Below are positions 9,274 to 18,651 of a DNA stretch of 64,000 nt, one piece after another. The notes under the pieces are model-generated. The model was not told the origin of the DNA and did no database searches. It saw nothing but the letters and a program-made list of their open reading frames with translations. Source of the stretch: Acidobacteriota bacterium (GTDB lineage: Bacteria; Acidobacteriota; Thermoanaerobaculia; Multivoradales; SZUA-115). Both the position numbers and the translations under genes were made by a program. Positions within the stretch are counted from its first letter, which is position 1, and the number at the start of each line of letters is the position of its first letter. Location: assembly GCA_024277255.1 (NCBI GenBank), contig JAJRVQ010000138.1:18101-82100 (forward strand). The letters run 5' to 3'.

Positions 9274-10092
9274 ATGAAGAGTCAAAGCCGGAGCGCCATC
9301 GCCCTCCTCTCCATTGGCCTGCCGCTGCTTCTCGCCCTCGCCTGCGGTCCACCGCCCGCCACCTTGGCCGAGAACTACCAAGACAAGCCCGGCGGACTGC
9401 AGTTCGATCACTCGGATCTAGCCGCCGTGCTCAGCCGCTTCGTCGACGTCGATGGATGGGTCGACTACGCGGGGTTAGCCGCCGACACGACCTCGCTGGA
9501 CCGCTACATCGAAGCGCTGGCCACCGCTCCTTTCGAGGAACTCGGCCGCGACGAGAAGCTGGCTCTGCTGATCAACGGCTACAACGCCTTCACGCTGCGC
9601 CTGATTCTCGACCACTATCCCTTGGACTCGATCAAAGATATCCCCTCGGATCAACGATGGGATGGCCGCACCTGGAACTTCGCCGGCCACCAGTGGACGC
9701 TCTCCGACATCGAGCACAAGCAGATTCGTCCCAAGTTCAAGGAGCCGCGGGTTCATTTCGCTATCAACTGCGCCAGCATCGGTTGCCCACCGCTGGCCGA
9801 CGAACCTTTCCTCGCTAGCCGTATCGATGAGCAGCTGGATGAACAGATGCGCTACACCCACAGCCACGACCGCTGGCTGCGCTTCGACGCCGAGAGCAAC
9901 ACCGTCTGGCTGACCAAGCTCTACGACTGGTACGGCGGCGACTTCGAGCAAGTCTCCGGTACCGCCCTGGCCTTCGCCGCCGACCACGCTCCGGCACTCA
10001 AGCAGGCGATCGACAGCGGCAAAACACCGCAGGTCAAGTGGCTCGACTACAGCTGGAAGTTGAACGACCAGAAAAACAGGGAAAGCGACTAG
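9274..10092 (+). CDS. DUF547-domain lipoprotein
   Basis: The protein has 272 residues from the ATG at 9274, which has GGGAG 8-9 bases upstream and begins directly before a signal sequence. A lipobox LLALAC ends near residue 24, so it is probably a lipid-anchored envelope protein. The DUF547 domain fills the rest, with KLALLINGYNAFTLRLIL, WNFAGHQWTLSDIEHKQIR, HFAINCASIGCPPL and LYDWYGGDF all matching the family. DUF547 has distant resemblance to transglutaminase-like folds and the conserved Cys and His could be catalytic, but no function is established. The stop overlaps the GTG of the next gene by one base (TAGTG), indicating coupling. Confidence 0.85.
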   Translation: MKSQSRSAIALLSIGLPLLLALACGPPPATLAENYQDKPGGLQFDHSDLAAVLSRFVDVDGWVDYAGLAADTTSLDRYIEALATAPFEELGRDEKLALLINGYNAFTLRLILDHYPLDSIKDIPSDQRWDGRTWNFAGHQWTLSDIEHKQIRPKFKEPRVHFAINCASIGCPPLADEPFLASRIDEQLDEQMRYTHSHDRWLRFDAESNTVWLTKLYDWYGGDFEQVSGTALAFAADHAPALKQAIDSGKTPQVKWLDYSWKLNDQKNRESD

Positions 10093-10778
10093 TGTCAGAG
10101 CTACCTCGGCTCTTTGCATCGCTGCCCGCCGAATTCGCGGCTCCTGCCAACACTGCGGCACCCTGGGATTTGTTGGGAGCACCGCTGGAGGAAGTGCTGG
10201 CGCGGCTGCCTAGCCAGGCGATCGAGATCGCAATGCCGCCCGATGTGCATCTGATCGGCGACCGGATCGCCATCGGACCGGGAACGCGGATCCTGCCGGG
10301 AGCGATCATCGAAGGGCCGGTGCGCATCGGCCGCGATGTGTTGATCCGTGGCGGCGCCTACATCCGGGGAGGAAGTTGGATCGGTGACGGTTGCCTGATC
10401 GGCGCCAGCAGCGAGATCAAACGCTCCATCCTGCTCGACGGAGCCAAAGCGCCACACCTCAACTACGTCGGCGACTCGATCCTCGGTGCCGGGGCCAACC
10501 TCGGTGCCGGCACGATCCTCTCCAACTTCCGCCACGACGGCCGTGAGGTGCGCATTCCGGTGGACGGCGCAGAGCCCATCGCCACCGACCGCCGCAAGCT
10601 CGGCGCCATCCTCGGCGATCGGTGCTTGACCGGCTGCAACGCCGTGCTCAACCCCGGCACCATCGTCGGTAGCGGCACCCATCTCTACGCCGGCGTCAAC
10701 CTCCGCGCCGGCCTCTACCCCGCCGACAGTTTGATCAAGCTGCGCCAGCGGATCGAGGTGGTCGAACGCCGGGGTTAG
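10092..10778 (+). CDS. GlmU-C-like left-handed beta-helix (hexapeptide) protein
   Basis: From the GTG at 10092 the protein has 228 residues. It shows repeated hexapeptide turns such as IGDRIAIGPGTRILPGAIIEG and VRIGRDVLIRGGAYIRGG, forming a left-handed beta helix. The segment LNYVGDSILGAGANLGAGTILSN is very close to the acetyltransferase half of GlmU. The N-terminal uridylyltransferase domain is absent, so it is not a bifunctional GlmU. Likely roles are sugar-nucleotide acyltransfer or a structural homologue of the UDP-sugar pyrophosphorylase-like proteins. It is coupled to the DUF547 gene upstream (one-base overlap) and overlaps the convergent phosphatase gene by four bases at its 3' end. 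Confidence 0.8.
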   Translation: MSELPRLFASLPAEFAAPANTAAPWDLLGAPLEEVLARLPSQAIEIAMPPDVHLIGDRIAIGPGTRILPGAIIEGPVRIGRDVLIRGGAYIRGGSWIGDGCLIGASSEIKRSILLDGAKAPHLNYVGDSILGAGANLGAGTILSNFRHDGREVRIPVDGAEPIATDRRKLGAILGDRCLTGCNAVLNPGTIVGSGTHLYAGVNLRAGLYPADSLIKLRQRIEVVERRG

Positions 10779-12001
10779 CTAAGCGGAGGGTACTTGAACA
10801 CCACCGCCGTTCTGTCGTCCTGGGGCGGACAGGCGTGGCAGTAGCGGTCGAGGTCGGCGAAGATCTCGTCGACGATCTCCTTGGCCGGACGGTCGCGGTG
10901 GGCGCGCACCAGCTCTTGAAGACGGTTGACGCCGTACTCCTCGTCATCGTCGGGACCGACCGTCTCGGTGATGCCGTCGGTATACATCACCAACAGGTCG
11001 CCCGGGCGCAGAGTGCAGAAGCCACGCCCATAGGTCGCATGGGCGAGAGGACCGAGGATCAAGCCGCCTTCCTCCAGGAGTTGGATCTCCTCGTCGGCGC
11101 GGAGCACGAAGGGTGGCGGGTGGCCGGCGTTGACGTAGATGAACAGGCCGCTGAGTTCCAATTCGCCGTAGAACATCGACACGAAGCGGCTGGTGAGGGT
11201 GCTCTGGTGGATGATGTCGTTAAGCTGTTCGATGGTACGCACGATCTTGAAGTCACGCGCCATCCCCATGCGCAGACCGATGTAAATATCGCGTACCTGC
11301 AGAGCGGCCGGTAGGCCGTGACCGGAGACGTCGGCGATCGCGGTGCCTATGATCTTGTCGCTGATCGGGATGAAGTCATAAAAATCGCCCCCGACCTTTT
11401 CCATTGACTCGCTGCGCCCATAGATATCGAACTGGCCGTAATTCGGAGCTCGTTTGGGCAAAATCGATGCCTGGATCGCCTTGGCTTCGTCAAAGATCCC
11501 TTCCATCCTCTCCTGGCGCACCTTCTGGTTGATGGCGTGGCGCAGGATACCCAGGGAGTAGAGGATCTCCTGCTTGTGGCGGTCGGCGACGATGTTGAAA
11601 GCGAGGATGTAGTCACCGTTGGCCACCTCCACGGCGGCAAAATTCTTAACTCCAAGATCGCCCTCGATCATCGGATCGACGTCCGGATCATCACCACGTC
11701 TGAACACGGTGCGCTGTTCGAGTAGCTGAACGATGGGGCCGTAGTCGGCGGCAACGCGCGTGCCTTCGGGTAGCCGTTTGGCCTCGCCAAAAGTCGCTTG
11801 CAGCACATAGTACTGCCCCAGCTTGCGATAGAGACGCCCGCCATAAATGCCGAGTTCCGCCCGAAAGGTCGAGACGATCCCCTCCGCCGCTTGGAAGATG
11901 GTCTTGGCCATATCCTCTTGGCGGTCGATTTCCTCGACGAACGCCTCGACTTTCTTGAACAGCTGCTGGTAGTCGACCGGCTGGTCTTCGATCAAGGTCA
12001 A
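10775..12001 (-). CDS. PP2C-type serine phosphatase (SpoIIE/RsbU family) with N-terminal GAF-like region
   Basis: The protein has 408 residues. The first 180 residues look like a GAF-type sensor domain (FRAELGIYGGRLYRKLGQYYVLQATFGEA). The SpoIIE phosphatase follows, with a linker EAKAIQASILPKRAP, the metal-binding KVGGDFYDF, ADVSGHGLPAAL, YVNAGHPPP and the terminal motif MYTDGITE. Such enzymes dephosphorylate STAS antagonists in partner-switching circuits. The STAS/kinase pair at 2.5-3.4 kb and the STAS-like/HATPase pair at 55.6-56.9 kb are candidate partners. It lies 24 bases downstream of the nucleoside transporter gene and is probably on the same transcript. Confidence 0.88.
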   Translation of the reverse strand: MTLIEDQPVDYQQLFKKVEAFVEEIDRQEDMAKTIFQAAEGIVSTFRAELGIYGGRLYRKLGQYYVLQATFGEAKRLPEGTRVAADYGPIVQLLEQRTVFRRGDDPDVDPMIEGDLGVKNFAAVEVANGDYILAFNIVADRHKQEILYSLGILRHAINQKVRQERMEGIFDEAKAIQASILPKRAPNYGQFDIYGRSESMEKVGGDFYDFIPISDKIIGTAIADVSGHGLPAALQVRDIYIGLRMGMARDFKIVRTIEQLNDIIHQSTLTSRFVSMFYGELELSGLFIYVNAGHPPPFVLRADEEIQLLEEGGLILGPLAHATYGRGFCTLRPGDLLVMYTDGITETVGPDDDEEYGVNRLQELVRAHRDRPAKEIVDEIFADLDRYCHACPPQDDRTAVVFKYPPLS

Positions 12002-12025
12002 GCGAGTGCTCCGAACGATGAGGCG

Positions 12026-13648
12026 TCAGCTGATGAGGATACCGGCGATCGTCGCCGTCAGCCAAGAGGCAATCGCACCACCAAACATCGCTCGCAGGCC
12101 AACCCGAGCCAGTTCGGACTTGCGGCCCGGTGCCAGTGCCGAGATGCCGCCGATCTGAATTCCGATCGACGAGAAATTGGCGAAGCCGCAAAGGGCGTAG
12201 GTGCAGATGATGATCGACCGCTGGCTGATCGCCCCTTGATGAATGTAGTTACCCAGAGTGCCGAAGGCGACAAACTCGTTGAGCGAGAGCTTGATGCCTA
12301 GCAGGTTGCCCGCCTTGGCGGCATCGACCCAGGGCACCCCCATCAACCAAGCCAGGGGCTTGAGAAGGGTACCGAACAAGGTCTGTAACGAGCCAGGGAA
12401 ATACCCCACGTACTCACCGACGACCGGTGACATACCGCCGGCACCGTACTCGACATAGGCGCCATGCAGCATGCGGCCGTCGATCTGGAGATCGAGCCAG
12501 TTGAGCAGCACGTCCAGCACCGCGATCAAAGCGATGAATCCCAGCAGCATGGCACCGACATTGACCGCCAACTTGAGTCCGTCGGTAATGCCGTTGGTCG
12601 CCGCCTCGATCACGTTGCCCGCCGTGTCCAGCTCGGGCATCTTGACGTCGCCCGCGGTCTGCGAGTGCTCCCGTTCCGGATAGATGATCTTGCCGATCAC
12701 CAGCGCCGCCGGTGCCGACATGACGCTGGCAGCGATCAGGTGGCCGGCCGGGACTCCCATGGCGATGTAACCGGCGAGCACGCCGCCCGCGATGGTGGCG
12801 AAACCGCCCACCATGACGGTGGTCAGCTCGGAAATCGTCATCGCATCGAGAAACGGCTTGATCAGCAGCGGTGCTTCCGTCTGGCCGACGAAGATGTTGG
12901 CGCTGCACGAGAGAGTCTCAGCACCGCTGGTGCCGATCGTCCAGCGCATGAAGCGGGCCATCGCCTCGATCACCTTCTGCATCAAACCAAGGTAGTAGAG
13001 CACCGCCATGAAGCCGCCGAAAAAGACGATTGTCGGCAGTACCTTGAAGGCGAAGAGAAAACCAAAACCGGGCCATGTATCCGAGTTGGGGAAGAAAAGG
13101 GATGAATCCGCCAAGTTGCCGAAGAGGAAGCGAGCCCCGTAGTCGGAAAGGTTGAGAAAACCGGCAATCTTGTCACTCAGCTGCTGGAAGAGAATCTGCC
13201 CGTGGACCCCACGCGAAATCAACCCGGAAATCGCCAGAACGATGAACAAGGCGGTGGCGTAACGCTGTGAAGCCTGTGCGATCCTGAAGCGGGCGTTGAT
13301 CAGAAGCCAAGCAACCAGCACCGCCAGACAGCCCATGATGGCACCGGGCAGGTAGCGAGCGAAGACAAAACCGACGGCGCCGCAGGCCACCACCAGCAAC
13401 ACCGTAGCCCCCCAGCCGCCGCCGAGACTGGCCTGGTCCCGCTGCATCAGATAGACCACGAGCAGAGCGCCGAGGACACCCATTCCGACGAAACTCCAAG
13501 CGTCTTCCCGCAGGATGATCAGGGCGAAAAGGAACTGTAGGCCAAGCCCCCAGATCACGATACGCAGCTTGATGTCTCTGCGATGTACGGACAGCAGCCA
13601 GGCGGCGCCAAGCAGAGTCAGCAAACCCACGATGCTGATCAGATTCAT
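12026..13648 (-). CDS. Concentrative nucleoside transporter (NupC/CNT family)
   Basis: This 540-residue inner-membrane protein takes up nucleosides by cation symport. It has an N-terminal set of hydrophobic helices followed by the CNT core: PTIVFFGGFMAVLYYLGLMQ, the GQTEAPLLIKPF motif that contributes to substrate and Na+ binding, and LSLNEFVAFGTLGNY, which holds the second family-conserved Asn-Glu pair. It is longer than NupC, which has about 400 residues, because of an extra hydrophobic N-terminal region of about 150 residues. Downstream on the same strand is the SpoIIE phosphatase gene. Upstream, 86 bases away, hflC ends. Confidence 0.93.
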   Translation of the reverse strand: MNLISIVGLLTLLGAAWLLSVHRRDIKLRIVIWGLGLQFLFALIILREDAWSFVGMGVLGALLVVYLMQRDQASLGGGWGATVLLVVACGAVGFVFARYLPGAIMGCLAVLVAWLLINARFRIAQASQRYATALFIVLAISGLISRGVHGQILFQQLSDKIAGFLNLSDYGARFLFGNLADSSLFFPNSDTWPGFGFLFAFKVLPTIVFFGGFMAVLYYLGLMQKVIEAMARFMRWTIGTSGAETLSCSANIFVGQTEAPLLIKPFLDAMTISELTTVMVGGFATIAGGVLAGYIAMGVPAGHLIAASVMSAPAALVIGKIIYPEREHSQTAGDVKMPELDTAGNVIEAATNGITDGLKLAVNVGAMLLGFIALIAVLDVLLNWLDLQIDGRMLHGAYVEYGAGGMSPVVGEYVGYFPGSLQTLFGTLLKPLAWLMGVPWVDAAKAGNLLGIKLSLNEFVAFGTLGNYIHQGAISQRSIIICTYALCGFANFSSIGIQIGGISALAPGRKSELARVGLRAMFGGAIASWLTATIAGILIS

Positions 13649-13734
13649 CCCTCTTCTCTCCTCTGCTTAGCGGCGAGCGCTCCTCGGTCGCAGCTTGCGG
13701 CGCCCAACCTCACATCCACCATGGGTGCGGCGGA

Positions 13735-14718
13735 TCAGCGGCCGATATCCTTCAAGTAACGATAGAACTCGCCCTCGGTCGAGAGCACCAGCGACGTCGT
13801 AGGATCAATCGTGGACTCGAAGGTCTCCATGGTCTCCAGGAACTCATAGAAACTACGCGAGTCAGCGGACTGGTCGTAGGCGGAGGCGTAGATCTCTGAC
13901 GCCTCGGCGTCAGCCCTACCGCGAATCTCTTCGCTTTCCCGGATCGCCTGCGACTCGATGCTCTTCTTGTCCAACTCCAGCTGACCTTCGATCCGCGCTG
14001 CTTCACCACGTCCCTCGGAGAGATAGCGCGAGGCGATTCGATCACGCTCGGCGATCATGCGCTGATAGACCTCGCGCTGCACGCTTTCCACATAGCTGAC
14101 CCGCTTGAACTGCACATCGAGGATCTCGATGCCCAGATCGGTGGTGCGAGCCCTCGCTTTCTCCAAGACCTCTTGGCGGATCTTCTCCCGCCCGATCGAG
14201 ATCTCTTCCCAGGTATCCGGTTGACCATCCTGCTGTGTCTCTCCCGGCTGCGAGTCGCCCGCCGACTCGCCACTGGTGGCCGCATCTTCCGATTGCGGCA
14301 GGCGGTTGGTCGAGCGAACCAGTTCCGCCAAATTGTGGTTGGCGATCGCATTGCGCGTCTCGCCGTCGAGGATGTCGTCCAGCCGGCTGTGGGCACCCGG
14401 CTCATCGCGCAGGCGCTGGAAGAACAGCAGGGGGTCCGAGATCCGCCAACGGGCGTAAGTGTCCACCCAGATCGGCTGCTTCTCGCGCGTGTTCAGCTGC
14501 TTCGCCTCACCGTCCCACTCGAGGAAACGCTTCTCAAAGCGGTTGACCCTGTGGACCAGAGGCAGTTTGAAGTGCAAACCGGGAGAATTGACCGGTTCGC
14601 CGATCGGTTTGCCGAAGCGAGTGATGATCACCTGCTCGGTCTCGCGCACCGTGTAGGTGGCGCCAGCCAAGACGATCAGCAGAATCGCCGCCAGAACGAG
14701 CCCAATCACGCGTGTCAT
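13735..14718 (-). CDS. hflC: HflC, FtsH-associated SPFH/prohibitin membrane protein
   Basis: HflC forms with HflK a large membrane complex that modulates the FtsH AAA protease. The 327-residue protein has one N-terminal membrane anchor (VIGLVLAAILLIVLAGA) and an SPFH domain starting with TYTVRETEQVIITRFGKP and PGLHFKLPLVHRVNRFEKR. The conserved C-terminal coiled coil includes RMIAERDRIASRYLSEGRGEA. A Gln/Ser/Gly/Glu-rich insertion of about 35 residues sits near position 155-190; this variable loop is also seen in other HflC proteins. The start overlaps the hflK stop in ATGA. No ftsH is in the window. Confidence 0.94.
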   Translation of the reverse strand: MTRVIGLVLAAILLIVLAGATYTVRETEQVIITRFGKPIGEPVNSPGLHFKLPLVHRVNRFEKRFLEWDGEAKQLNTREKQPIWVDTYARWRISDPLLFFQRLRDEPGAHSRLDDILDGETRNAIANHNLAELVRSTNRLPQSEDAATSGESAGDSQPGETQQDGQPDTWEEISIGREKIRQEVLEKARARTTDLGIEILDVQFKRVSYVESVQREVYQRMIAERDRIASRYLSEGRGEAARIEGQLELDKKSIESQAIRESEEIRGRADAEASEIYASAYDQSADSRSFYEFLETMETFESTIDPTTSLVLSTEGEFYRYLKDIGR

Positions 14719-15743
14719 TGTCCGTCCTTCTTCCTCGCCGAAGCCGGCGGAGAATCCAAGTTCAATAGCGGCAAGATTCCGCGCAGGTCATCGTCCACCA
14801 CGACCTTGCGACCGGCTTTGGGAAGAACGCGGGCCATCGTCTCCAGGTAGATCCGCCGGCGTGTCACTTCCGGAGCCTTGCGGTACTCATTGTAGACAGA
14901 GTTGAACCGGTTCGCTTCACCACGGGCCACTTCGACTCGGCGCACGGCATAGGCCTCCGCCTCCTTGACCCGCTTCAACGCCTGACCGCGTTGTTCCGGA
15001 ATGACCTTGTTGTAGGCGGACTGCGCCTGGTTGCGCAGCCGGTCACGCTCTTGCTCCGCCTCGTTGACCTTGTTGAACGAGTCTTTCACCTCATCGGGAG
15101 GCTGCGCATCTTTGAGCACGACCTGATCGATGCGGATGCCGTTCTCATACTGATCGGCAAGCAGCTGGAGCTTTTCTTCCACCAGCGTGGCCACTTCCTG
15201 GCGACCCACCGTCAGCACTTCGTTGACCGAGCGGTCACCGACCACGGCCCGCATCACCGCTTCACTCATGTCGCGCAGAGTCTCATCGACATTGCGCACG
15301 CGGAAGAGGTACTTCATCGGATCGACGACCCGATACTGGACCACCCACTCCACCACCGCGGCATTAAGATCGCCGGTCAGCATGTTGGACTCACCGCCCA
15401 GACCCTGGGTGGTGATACGGCTACGAATGCCGGCGCTCTCGGTGCGAAAACCAAACTCCTGTTTGAGCTGGCGTTGCACCGGCACTTTGATCACGGACTC
15501 GAGCCCAAAGGGCAGTTTGAAGTTCAAGCCGGGATCAGCACGGCGCACAAACTTGCCGAAGCGCAGCACTACGCCCTGCTCTTCCGGACCCACCGTATAG
15601 AGGCCTGTCACCGCTAGAAGAAGCACCAGAAAGCCCACGATGACGAACGTAGCGCCACCTGCCGGCAACTTCGGTAAGCGGTTGAGCCGCGGGAATTGAG
15701 AGACATTCGACCCTGGACGCCAGCCACCTTGATCTGAGTTCAT
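14715..15743 (-). CDS. hflK: HflK, FtsH-associated SPFH/prohibitin membrane protein
   Basis: HflK is the partner of HflC in the periplasm-facing SPFH cage around FtsH. The 342-residue protein has a Gly/Pro/Asn-rich cytoplasmic head, a membrane anchor about residues 30-50 and the SPFH domain with TVGPEEQGVVLRFGKFVRRADPG. The characteristic C-terminal half follows, including VILKDAQPP-like VVLKDAQPPDEVKDSFNKV and the coiled coil ending at ETMARVLPKAGRKVVVDDD. It is followed by hflC with a four-base overlap. It is divergent from the caspase-fold gene with 314 bases between the starts. Confidence 0.94.
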   Translation of the reverse strand: MNSDQGGWRPGSNVSQFPRLNRLPKLPAGGATFVIVGFLVLLLAVTGLYTVGPEEQGVVLRFGKFVRRADPGLNFKLPFGLESVIKVPVQRQLKQEFGFRTESAGIRSRITTQGLGGESNMLTGDLNAAVVEWVVQYRVVDPMKYLFRVRNVDETLRDMSEAVMRAVVGDRSVNEVLTVGRQEVATLVEEKLQLLADQYENGIRIDQVVLKDAQPPDEVKDSFNKVNEAEQERDRLRNQAQSAYNKVIPEQRGQALKRVKEAEAYAVRRVEVARGEANRFNSVYNEYRKAPEVTRRRIYLETMARVLPKAGRKVVVDDDLRGILPLLNLDSPPASARKKDGQ

Positions 15744-15966
15744 AGGAGATCAGACTAGCGGAGCTGAACCGCCGAAGCAAGGAGTTAGAGTCCAGCCATC
15801 CTTCTGAGCAGACCTCCACAACCTCTCCCGACGCAGTTTGCCGGTAGGAGCCGGTAGGAGAATGACCCCACGCACTGACAAAAACCGCTTCTATCATTGA
15901 GCGGGGTAACCCTAAACACCAAGAATCGGGTTTCCTTGGGAAGGACGGCACGCATAGCCGTCTCAT

Positions 15967-16027
15967 AGGTGAGGACTTTCCTCCATTCGCCGCTCGCGCT
16001 CACCTGAGTGTCGGGGGAGGAAAGTCC
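15967..16027 (+). promoter_or_regulatory. Interleaved inverted repeats upstream of the caspase-fold gene
   Basis: Two perfect inverted repeats interlock in the leader of the gene starting at 16058. Arms of the first are 15967-15973 (AGGTGAG) and 15999-16005 (CTCACCT). Arms of the second are 15973-15984 (GGACTTTCCTCC) and 16016-16027 (GGAGGAAAGTCC). The order A-B-A'-B' means they are mutually exclusive hairpins or a pseudoknot if transcribed; as DNA, the second could be a split operator. The region lies between divergent hflK and caspase genes, so it could serve either. A tandem decamer (CCGGTAGGAG twice) is at 15841-15860. Confidence 0.45.
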
Positions 16028-16057
16028 ATCATCCGCTGAGTTTTCAAGGGAGAAACG

Positions 16058-18520
16058 GTGAAAGGATCGATCTACGCGCTTCTGGTTGGGATCAACAGCT
16101 ATCCGCAGAGCCCACTGCGCGGCTGCCTGAACGACGTGCGCCACATGCAGGAGTATCTGCAAGCCCGGTTAGCCGGCGACTCCGCAGGCGGCGACTCCAG
16201 CCGGCTGCAGCTCGAGATCCTCACCGAAAGCGAAGCGACCCGCGAACGGATCATCGATCGCTTTCGCAGCCACCTCGGGCAGGCCGAGAAGGGAGATACG
16301 GCCCTCTTCTTCTTCGCCGGCCACGGATCGCAGGAGCGGCCTCCGCAGCTGTACGAGTCGCTCGAAGACGACGGCTGGTCGGAAACCCTGATGGCCTATG
16401 ACAGCTTCGAAGGCCACCACCTAGCAGACAAGGAGCTGGCGGTCCTCATCGCCGAGGTTGAAAAGAAGGGCGCCCACATCCTGGTGATTCTCGACAGCTG
16501 CCATTCCGGCTCGGCCACCCGTGGAGGCGACACTCGCGCTGATAGCGATGGCGCTCCCCTTGGAGCCATCAGGCAGGTGCCTCCCAATGAGAGACGGCGC
16601 CCCAGCGACAGCTATTGGTTCACCGACGAACCGCAGCTGCCGGCCGTCCTCGAAACCGGCGCCGGCTGGAACATCCTGCCCTACGGACCGCACGTCCTTC
16701 TCGCTGCCTGCGAAGACAGCCAAGTGGCCAGGGAATGCGAGTCCCCGGAGGGCGAACGGCGCGGGGTCTTCTCTTACTTCCTCATCGAGCTACTGCAGCG
16801 CCTCGGCTCCGAGACCTCCTACCAACAACTCCTCGCCCACCTGCGAGCCTCCGTTCGCCAGATCTACTTCAGCCAAACGCCGCAAGCGGCGGGAAATCTG
16901 CGTCACCGCTTCCTGGGCGGCCTTCTGCCGCCCCGCCCGCAGCGCTACTCGCTGCAACGGCGTGGAAGCGCCGGCTGGTGGCTCGCCGCCGGCAGAGCCC
17001 ACGGGATTCAAGTCAACACCGAACTGCGGGTCCTCGACCCTAAGGACGACAGCCTGGAGATCGCGCGAGTTCGGGTCCGCAAGACCGGCGGCGGTGAGTC
17101 TTCGATCGACCTGTTCGCAGGCAAGCTGCCCAGAGCATGGAAGGCGGCGGAAGCCGAGGTCTGCTGGCTGCCTCTTCCCCCGACCACGGTCACCGTCGAG
17201 AGTCGCGATGTCGACAGCACGGGGATCGAGGCCGAACTGTGCGAGTCCGCCTACCTTCGATTGATCCCGCAGGCCACCGTGAACACCCTGCGGGTCCTCA
17301 ACTCCACGAAAGGCTGCCGGATCCGCCGCGGCACCTCCACGGTGGATCTCGTGCGGATGCCGGCTCAAAGATGCAACGGTCCGGCCGTACGCGCGGCTCT
17401 CGAACAAATCTCCCGCTGGGACTGCCTCTCCCACCTCAAGAACCCACGTAGCCCACTTGCCGAGGCGGTCGACCTGCGCTTCTACCGCTGGCGAGGGCCG
17501 GCCACCGGCGCCAGTTCCGAGCCGCAACTCGACCTCCTCGACCCCGCCGGTGAACTCTGGCTCCCCTACGGTGAGTCCGCCACCGATGGCCCGCAAGAGC
17601 CGCGCATCACCGCCGAATTGGTCAACCAGAGCGACCGCGATTTGTACTTCGCCCTGGTGGCTCTCGACGAAGATTTCGGCATCACCGCCATTCGACACGG
17701 CTCGGGCAAGATCCCCCGGCGAGCCACCTCCTGGATTCGTAAGCTCGATGGCATTCAGCTCGATGTGCCGGACCACCTCCACGCCCGTGGAATTACCCAA
17801 CGGCGCGACCTCCTGCTCCTCCTGCTGAGCGACTCACCGGTCGATCTCGCCCCGCTCGAACAGAGGGCTCTGCGGCACGCAGTCCAGGGTCGAAGCCGAG
17901 CCGGCACCGCCCGACGCTCCGCGAGGGCGCCGGGCGGCCTCTTCGAGTCCTTGCTCTGGCGAACCGGCTGGCGCGAAGTGGACGGCCCCGACTTCGTCGA
18001 CCAGCTGTGGGACATCCGCTTGCAGCCGCTGATCACCGAGCAACCCATGGCCTGGCAACGAATCGATGGCTCAGGGTCGGTGCTTCGCCCCTGGGAGGGC
18101 CTCACCATCCAGCCACCGCGGGGTTGTAGCGGCGCCCTGCGCTTGCACAACCGGCGGGCCGCTCGCCGCCGCTATCCGCCGCTCAGCAACCTGCCGGCCA
18201 AGACCACCCAACGGCTGCGCCCTCTGAGCCTGACCAACCCCACCACCGGCGATCCCGGCCTCTCGGCGATCGAGTTCCGCTTCGACCGATTTACCCAGAA
18301 TCTGAACCAACCACAGCTCATCCTGGAAGTCGAAGAGGCATTGGGCGACGAAGAACGGCTAGCGGCCGTCCTCTGCGGCGACCACGGCCACGAAGTGACC
18401 GTCGGCCAAGACTCCAAGAGCCCTGGAAGCTGTGCCATCCACCTGTCCCCAGCCACGGCGAAAGACCCCGGCCAACGCCAGAGGACGTTTTGGATCCAGC
18501 TGTACGCCACGGGGGGTTGA
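16058..18520 (+). CDS. Caspase-family (C14, metacaspase-like) cysteine protease with C-terminal beta-rich region
   Basis: The first 290 residues form a caspase fold: YALLVGINSYPQSPLRGCLND opens the domain, the catalytic His89 is in FFFAGHGSQ and the catalytic Cys148 in ILDSCHSGSATRGG. The remaining 530 residues have no recognised enzymatic motif; they are rich in beta-strand patterns and include a segment around 525-590 that looks like a DUF4384-type domain (LVNQSDRDLYFALVALDEDFGITAI). There is no signal peptide, so it is probably cytoplasmic. Start is a GTG at 16058 with AAGGGAG about 8 bases upstream. It is convergent with the sigma/anti-sigma/TPR-CHAT unit. Metacaspase-like proteases cleave after Arg or Lys as a family tendency; the substrate here is unknown, and nearby CHAT and small proteins are candidates. 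Confidence 0.85.
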   Translation: MKGSIYALLVGINSYPQSPLRGCLNDVRHMQEYLQARLAGDSAGGDSSRLQLEILTESEATRERIIDRFRSHLGQAEKGDTALFFFAGHGSQERPPQLYESLEDDGWSETLMAYDSFEGHHLADKELAVLIAEVEKKGAHILVILDSCHSGSATRGGDTRADSDGAPLGAIRQVPPNERRRPSDSYWFTDEPQLPAVLETGAGWNILPYGPHVLLAACEDSQVARECESPEGERRGVFSYFLIELLQRLGSETSYQQLLAHLRASVRQIYFSQTPQAAGNLRHRFLGGLLPPRPQRYSLQRRGSAGWWLAAGRAHGIQVNTELRVLDPKDDSLEIARVRVRKTGGGESSIDLFAGKLPRAWKAAEAEVCWLPLPPTTVTVESRDVDSTGIEAELCESAYLRLIPQATVNTLRVLNSTKGCRIRRGTSTVDLVRMPAQRCNGPAVRAALEQISRWDCLSHLKNPRSPLAEAVDLRFYRWRGPATGASSEPQLDLLDPAGELWLPYGESATDGPQEPRITAELVNQSDRDLYFALVALDEDFGITAIRHGSGKIPRRATSWIRKLDGIQLDVPDHLHARGITQRRDLLLLLLSDSPVDLAPLEQRALRHAVQGRSRAGTARRSARAPGGLFESLLWRTGWREVDGPDFVDQLWDIRLQPLITEQPMAWQRIDGSGSVLRPWEGLTIQPPRGCSGALRLHNRRAARRRYPPLSNLPAKTTQRLRPLSLTNPTTGDPGLSAIEFRFDRFTQNLNQPQLILEVEEALGDEERLAAVLCGDHGHEVTVGQDSKSPGSCAIHLSPATAKDPGQRQRTFWIQLYATGG

Positions 18521-18651
18521 GTTTCAGGCCCTTCTACAGTGCAACTGAACATCGACGGGCAGGGACTGGCGGACAGAACCGCGGAACTGTACCACCAAGC
18601 CCATCCTCCCGCCCTTCGCCGGAATCGCCGATCTAGTGCAACCCGCGATCG

